A DNA stretch of 28,111 bases from VAZQ01 sp035693615 (GTDB lineage Bacteria; Pseudomonadota; Alphaproteobacteria; Rhizobiales; Xanthobacteraceae). This document shows positions 24,603 through 28,111 of the stretch, piece after piece. Both the position numbers and the translations under genes were made by a program. Below the pieces are notes generated by a model. That model saw only the letters and a list, made by a program, of their open reading frames with translations. It did no database searches and had not been told where the DNA came from. Numbering within the stretch: the stretch's first letter is position 1; the number at the start of each line of letters is the position of its first letter. Where the stretch lies: positions 1-28,111 of the forward strand of contig DASSGH010000076.1 in the NCBI GenBank assembly GCA_035693615.1. Reading direction: 5' to 3'.

Positions 24603-25795
24603 ATGCGCAAATACATCGCATTTGCTACGGTCGGGTGCTTACAATTGATAGCACCGGTTGTTCCTGCGGTCGCTCAAGACAATGATCTGGCAGCGCTGGA
24701 TGCGAAGATCGCGAACCTGGAGAACGAAAACGCGGCCCTTAAAAAGCGCATAAGGCTCGAAGCGTTAAATAAGGAAAACGGCTCTAAGGAAGCAACTCGG
24801 TATTGGCGATAACAGTCCTTCGGGCGATCGAGTTTCGATTAAGCGCGAGCAGCATGTTGCGGCAAGCAGACCAATAAGCACCAGAGCGGAGATACCAGAG
24901 GCGCTCGCTTACACAATGAAAGAGCCGCCATACCCAAAAGGCGCGCCGCTGGCGGTAATCGAGCCACGGCCACCACCACCACTTTGGAGAGGCTTCTATG
25001 CGGGAGGTTCCTTTTGGTGTCGGATGGTTGCGCGCCCAGGAGTTTTCGGACACTACCAGCAGTACCCTTTCCAATTTTTCTTCTAGTTTCAGTTCCCCGG
25101 CGAGTTCTAGCTTTTCATCTAGTAGTACTCAAACGGTCACCGAAACTCTCACAAATATGACGGGGGCCGATCTCGGGGGATTGTAAACCTACATTTAGGT
25201 GTTTCTGCACCTTTGAGTGACTATTTCGTTGGCGGGGTTCAGGTGGAAGGGGGCGTTTCAAACATTCGAGCCCGATTGACCGGAAACGGTTCTTCATCCT
25301 CTCTCTCCACCTCAACCTCGACGTTCGTGTTGTCTTCAACTTCACCTGCTTCAAGTTCAACCTCGATCAGCGGTGGGGGTGGAACTCAGAGTTTGAGCGA
25401 CACGTTGGCGAATCGTTGGCAAATATCAGCCCTTGCAAGGGGCGGATTTCTGATCGATCCGTATGAATTGGTGTACCTCACTGGCGGCTGGACCTACGCC
25501 GGCTTCGAGACATTGCAACAACGCCCAACTCGGACTTAACGGAGCCACCATCGGCGCTGGCTATGAGCGGCAAATATTCCCCTTGTGGGGACTAAAGGTT
25601 GAATATCGGTACACGAAGTTCCAGAGCAAAACGATAGATTTGCCCTCAACCAGCACCTCCGGCTCAAGCGCACCGCAGACTGCCATCACCTCAGCCACTG
25701 CGTCCGGCTCCGCCTCCTATTTAAACACCACCGCGCACTACAGCCCCGAAATGCAGATTGTGTCCGTTGGTATCTCGCGCTACTTCGGCCCGTAA
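24603..25795 (+). pseudogene. Frameshifted outer-membrane beta-barrel (Omp25-like) gene
   Basis: One gene is spread over shifting frames. It opens with a signal peptide (MRKYIAFATVG...AVAQ) and a coiled coil LDAKIANLENENAALKKRI. It shifts near 24780 (KEN to LRKQLGIG) and continues through a Pro-rich linker to WRGFYAGGSF. It shifts again at 25011-25015 in a T-run (to GVGWLRAQEF), at about 25178-25181 in a G-run (GADLGG to IVNLHLGV), and near 25512-25520 (WTYAGFET to QLGLNGATIGAGYE). It ends with VSVGISRYFGP. The encoded barrel has Ser/Thr-rich loops. The net shift is not zero, so no intact product is possible. Between the shifts the protein has no nonsense codons, so decay is recent, or these are sequence errors. 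Confidence 0.8.
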
Positions 25796-25956
25796 AATTC
25801 GAAGCCCGGTATTGGCCTAAACTGACGTGATCGCGCTTCATCGAGCGCACGCTCGATTAAATACCCCGTGCGGCCATCTCCAATTTCATCCGCGACTGCT
25901 AGAGCATCCTCGAGATGCCGGATTAGTTGGCCGCGTTTATCTGCTTTATCGATCAT
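25780..25956 (-). CDS. Small 58-residue conserved-looking protein
   Basis: The ORF runs from ATG 25956 to TAG 25780, too short for most gene calls. The product is hydrophilic with a helical centre (LIRHLEDALAVADEIGDG, TGYLIERALDEARSRQF). This pattern is familiar from small rhizobial hypotheticals. AGGGGA stands six bases before the start. Its last 16 bases overlap the 3' end of the broken porin-like gene on the other strand. It diverges from the 26144 gene, with a CRP-type site between. No function is known. Confidence 0.7.
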   Translation of the reverse strand: MIDKADKRGQLIRHLEDALAVADEIGDGRTGYLIERALDEARSRQFRPIPGFEFYGPK

Positions 25957-26065
25957 GCTTTGATCCCCCTTAGGCGGCGGAGGCGTGTGCCCCCATTAGG
26001 CGCGGGTCGCGTCTTTGGCAGACCCGGCTATAGCTTTTAGCTATCGGGCCTTGCTGCCGCCAATC

Positions 26066-26081
26066 TGTGACAGCCATCACA
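26066..26081. promoter_or_regulatory. Perfect CRP-type palindrome
   Basis: TGTGA-N6-TCACA is an exact match to the CRP consensus (TGTGACAGCCATCACA). It extends to CTGTGA/TCACAG at 26065-26082. It lies in the divergent region, 62 bases before the gene at 26144 and 110 before that at 25956. Hairpins lie just upstream at 26004-26025 (GGGTC/GACCC) and 26023-26048 (CCCG..ATAGC/GCTAT..CGGG). Confidence 0.6.
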
Positions 26082-26143
26082 GGCACGGGTTGAATAACCT
26101 GCTATGGATGCAATCGTGGACCTAGAGAGCCTAGGGGGCTTTC

Positions 26144-26284
26144 ATGATGATCAAGAACATAATCATCGTCGCTGCCATGTTCACGTTCGCTTTGACGGTT
26201 GGCATTCTGACCGCCAACTTAGCAGAGAGCGGCAATGACCGGGCTAGTGCTCCCACAATCAGCACGCTTGCGGTGCAGTACTAG
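26144..26284 (+). CDS. 46-residue membrane or secreted peptide
   Basis: The ORF starts ATGATG and gives one hydrophobic stretch (about residues 4-25, IIIVAAMFTFALTVGILTAN) and a short polar tail ending STLAVQY. The hydrophobic stretch could be a transmembrane helix or an uncleaved signal. AGGGGG five bases before ATG 26144 is a good ribosome site. A perfect CRP-type site lies 62 bases upstream, so cAMP/CRP-like control is a reasonable inference. I cannot name a family. The tandem hairpins at 26317-26351 follow its stop. Confidence 0.6.
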   Translation: MMIKNIIIVAAMFTFALTVGILTANLAESGNDRASAPTISTLAVQY

Positions 26285-26316
26285 CTGAACGGGTTTCGAC
26301 GGCAGAGCAAGCGCTC

Positions 26317-26351
26317 GGATGGCCATTAGCCATCCCCTGTCGGTCCACAGG
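26317..26351 (+). other. Two tandem hairpins downstream of the 46-residue gene
   Basis: GGATGGC (26317-26323) pairs with GCCATCC (26329-26335) around CATTA. Then CCTGT (26336-26340) pairs with ACAGG (26347-26351) around six bases. The two stems abut. There is no T-run. They could end the 26144 transcript, or form a structured leader of the 26368 gene. Confidence 0.4.
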
Positions 26352-26367
26352 TGGTAATATCACCCAC

Positions 26368-26613
26368 ATGGCTGGGCGATCCTATCTCGTCTTCGGTGAC
26401 ATCGAAGGAAAACTCGACGTGCTCCGCGTCGAATGCACCAAATGCGCTCGCAAGGGCCGCTACAGCGTCCGCAAGCTCATCGAGAAATATGGCCGCAAGG
26501 CAAACATGATGAAATGGAAGGAACAGCTTAATGGCGATCGTCCCCGGCGCGATGCACGTAGCATGCACGAGCGCTGCGATCTAATATGTCCAGATCTGCC
26601 GAAAGTCCCGTAG
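26368..26613 (+). CDS. Small zinc-finger-like conserved protein
   Basis: This is an 81-residue protein with a CTKC knuckle (Cys23, Cys26) and a second Cys pair CDLIC (Cys70, Cys74), plausibly binding one zinc. Between them lie a basic helix and NMMKWKEQLNGDRPRRDA; the end reads LICPDLPKV. The pattern is familiar to me as a common rhizobial hypothetical protein. A role in nucleic-acid binding is only a guess. ATG 26368 is used; the ribosome site is weak. It is followed directly by a fragment of another gene in the same frame. Confidence 0.8.
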   Translation: MAGRSYLVFGDIEGKLDVLRVECTKCARKGRYSVRKLIEKYGRKANMMKWKEQLNGDRPRRDARSMHERCDLICPDLPKVP

Positions 26614-26700
26614 CTATACGCGGGGACGCCCACGCACGGCTATGCAGCGACCCGCGAGGATGCCATGGCCGCCTTTGCCAAGAGCTGGCGGCGGCTGTGA
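26614..26700 (+). pseudogene. C-terminal remnant of a small rhizobial protein family
   Basis: The frame continues from the stop at 26611-26613 to TGA at 26698-26700. It encodes GYAATREDAMAAFAKSWRRL at its end, the C-terminus of a small protein family I associate with rhizobia. There is no start codon or N-terminal half. A 24-base part of it (26649-26672) recurs at 27904. Confidence 0.5.
26649..26672 (+). repeat. Direct repeat copy 1 flanking the outer-membrane gene
   Basis: These 24 bases, encoding the TREDAMAA segment, recur at 27904-27927 in the same orientation with one mismatch (T to C). The two copies flank the outer-membrane protein gene about 1.25 kb apart. Confidence 0.7.
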
Positions 26701-26752
26701 CGCCCGTCTGCGTGCATCATGAAAATCCAGCCTGCTCGCATTAAGGAAACGA

Positions 26753-27736
26753 TTACTGGCCGAAATTAACTAGGATGCCGGCCTTGATCCGATTGCTCGT
26801 GTTCGTGAAGTCGTAAGTGAAGCCCGGCGAGGCAGCCGGCCGCGTCAGCGTCTTGGTGGCGAACGGCGTCTGTTCCCACTGCACGAACGACGTGACCGCA
26901 CTTCCCGGGATTTGGTAGCCCAGCCCGGCACCGTAGGTGGGTCCCACCAACGTCTTGTTCTCACTCGTGCCCAGGCCGCCTAAGTTGATGTTAAGATCCT
27001 GGTTCAGGATCGTCACGCCGCCGATTCCGTAGATTTGCACCCCCGGAGCCACGTTGATCCCAAACTGCATCTCGCCGCTGACCATGTACCTACTGGTCGC
27101 GCCGATGAACGTCTGCGGGTTCGCGGGAAAAACGTGATTAGTCTTCTGATCGAAGAAATCGGCGCTGAAAACTACCCGCTCGACTGTCGTGAACGGCGCG
27201 ACCGTTCCGCCTGGCCGCTGTGGCAATGGGTAGTTCGGAAGCAAGAAAGCACGACTGAGAATGTCGGTATTGAAGCCGACAATGACACCGCCGCCTCCAG
27301 CACGGCTCGACTCGCCAAATCCGTTCTTGGGGGCGCCAGTGTCGGCGTCTTTCTCGAGAATGCCCAACGAGTTGTAATTCGCCACTCCCTCCGCTCCGAC
27401 GAAGTACCGGGAGGGCGACGGACCGGTCGCGGGACAGCGGCTCTTGTAAAACTGGCCCGTCACGCGCCGACCATAGACTACCGCATAGTAAGAAAGCCGT
27501 ATATCGCCGCCATCGTAAGCCGCTGAACCCGCCAGCTCTCGGTCGGCAAGGGTGCGCAAAATAATATCGCGTGCCGCTGCGCCGGATATGATCTCTGATT
27601 GGAACTGCCAACAAATATTCGGGTCGTCCAGCGCCTTTACCATCTGTGCCGAGAGTTGCGCTTGCGCCGAGGAAGTGAGCGCAACTGAGCCTAAAGCTGT
27701 GGCCAGAACGATCGATGCCGGTCCGATCTTTTTCAT
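26753..27736 (-). CDS. Outer-membrane beta-barrel protein
   Basis: This is a 327-residue exported protein with a clear signal peptide (about 1-26, MKKIGPASIVLATALG...SSAQA). The mature part is beta-rich with alternating polar and hydrophobic residues. Examples are RYMVSGEMQFGINV, YGIGGVTILNQDLNINLG, YGAGLGYQIP, and a C-terminal strand IKAGILVNFGQ. A region with two cysteines (DPNICWQF and YKSRCPATG) near the N-terminus is unusual for a porin. I cannot assign a named family. ATG 27736 with GAGGGG upstream is preferred over a 47-residue longer frame. It stands between two copies of a 24-base repeat. A degenerate CRP-like site TGTGA-N6-AAACA lies at 27850-27865. Confidence 0.75.
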   Translation of the reverse strand: MKKIGPASIVLATALGSVALTSSAQAQLSAQMVKALDDPNICWQFQSEIISGAAARDIILRTLADRELAGSAAYDGGDIRLSYYAVVYGRRVTGQFYKSRCPATGPSPSRYFVGAEGVANYNSLGILEKDADTGAPKNGFGESSRAGGGGVIVGFNTDILSRAFLLPNYPLPQRPGGTVAPFTTVERVVFSADFFDQKTNHVFPANPQTFIGATSRYMVSGEMQFGINVAPGVQIYGIGGVTILNQDLNINLGGLGTSENKTLVGPTYGAGLGYQIPGSAVTSFVQWEQTPFATKTLTRPAASPGFTYDFTNTSNRIKAGILVNFGQ

Positions 27737-28111
27737 TGCTGCCCCTCGATACTCACTTGGCCTCGCCACCTGACGCCTGAAGATCATGGCTGAGGTTTTG
27801 CGTCGCGGGCAATGCAACAAACGTCGCTCAACTTTCATTTTTTTCGAATTGTGACACGAAAAACACAGTACTCGCATTCGTGCGGGGTGACGCTTTTGGT
27901 GCGGACCCGCGAGGACGCCATGGCCGCAATTGTCCGCTTCTCTAATCGGCCGGCAGGGTCAAGCGCTTTCAGGCTATCCGCCACTCGAGTGTCGATGTCG
28001 CTCACGGGCTCGCGCTTCTCTTCGGACTCGGCACCAAGGCCCTTCCTTCATGGGATTCGAAGACGAAGTGGAACAATCTTTCGGGCGGCCTTGCCGTCAC
28101 TAAGATGGCAG
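27737..28111. other. Gene-poor right edge with remnants
   Basis: No complete gene is seen. This stretch holds the upstream region of the outer-membrane gene, the second repeat copy, and a plus-strand open frame from 27946 to the edge that reads GLALLFGLGTKALPSWDSKTKW. That frame looks protein-like but has no start codon. It may be a truncated gene continuing beyond the window. Confidence 0.4.
27904..27927 (+). repeat. Direct repeat copy 2 flanking the outer-membrane gene
   Basis: This is the second copy of the 24-base element at 26649-26672, with one mismatch. It again encodes TREDAMAA in an open frame (from 27896), but the following residues differ from copy 1. It is probably another gene remnant. 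Confidence 0.65.

Noticed and set aside
27850..27865. Second CRP site upstream of the outer-membrane gene
   Set aside because: Only one half-site is exact (TGTGA); the other half is AAACA. Kept only as a note.

Overview
The window is high-GC DNA with a gene order typical of Alphaproteobacteria. Best guess is Hyphomicrobiales, in the Bradyrhizobium/Xanthobacteraceae range. The reasons are the ctaB-small ORF-ctaG-ctaE-DUF983-surf1 series, a separate F0 ATP synthase operon with both b' and b subunits, ALAS-type HemA, and several small proteins of a kind I associate with rhizobial genomes. This assignment is inference; no rRNA or tRNA is present to confirm it.

Layout. Bases 1-4882 (+): end of heme o synthase (ctaB), a 52-residue CoxF-like membrane protein, copper chaperone ctaG/cox11 and cytochrome oxidase subunit III (ctaE). 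A good intrinsic terminator follows, then a mercuric-reductase-like flavoprotein, then DUF983 and surf1. Apart from the flavoprotein, this is the aa3 cytochrome oxidase assembly block. Bases 5068-9189 (+): threonine synthase, an M16 processing-type peptidase, a RimJ/RimL-type GNAT acetyltransferase and a lipoprotein. Bases 9207-12576 (-): a HAD hydrolase with an altered motif I, then the F0 operon atpI-atpB-atpE-atpG(b')-atpF(b), with a recognisable promoter and a terminator-like palindrome. Bases 12852-14613 (+): a periplasmic coiled-coil protein, YjbQ and a LuxR-type response regulator, convergent with a 1173-residue symporter/PAS hybrid histidine kinase (14647-18168, -). hemA (18381-19610, -) is divergent from a three-gene (+) operon at 19857-23137: an IlvD/Edd-type dehydratase, a dienelactone-hydrolase-like protein and an isochorismatase-like amidohydrolase. 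This operon looks like an undescribed catabolic module.

From 23138 to the end the window becomes an accessory-looking zone of very small genes, hairpins and gene remnants. It holds small exported or charged proteins at 23273 and 23780, and a weakly supported ORF at 24193. An outer-membrane beta-barrel gene at 24603-25795 is broken by four frameshifts. A 58-residue gene and a 46-residue membrane peptide are divergent around a perfect CRP-type palindrome. There is also a Cys-rich zinc-finger-like protein, an intact outer-membrane protein at 26753-27736, and two copies of a 24-bp coding repeat flanking it.

Functionally, the left two thirds are respiratory and housekeeping genes (heme o and heme synthesis, oxidase maturation, F0). 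The most unusual points are the flavoprotein inserted in the oxidase block, the Asp-to-Asn change in the HAD protein, the dehydratase/lactonase/amidase operon, the frameshifted porin-like gene, and the CRP-type site between two tiny genes.
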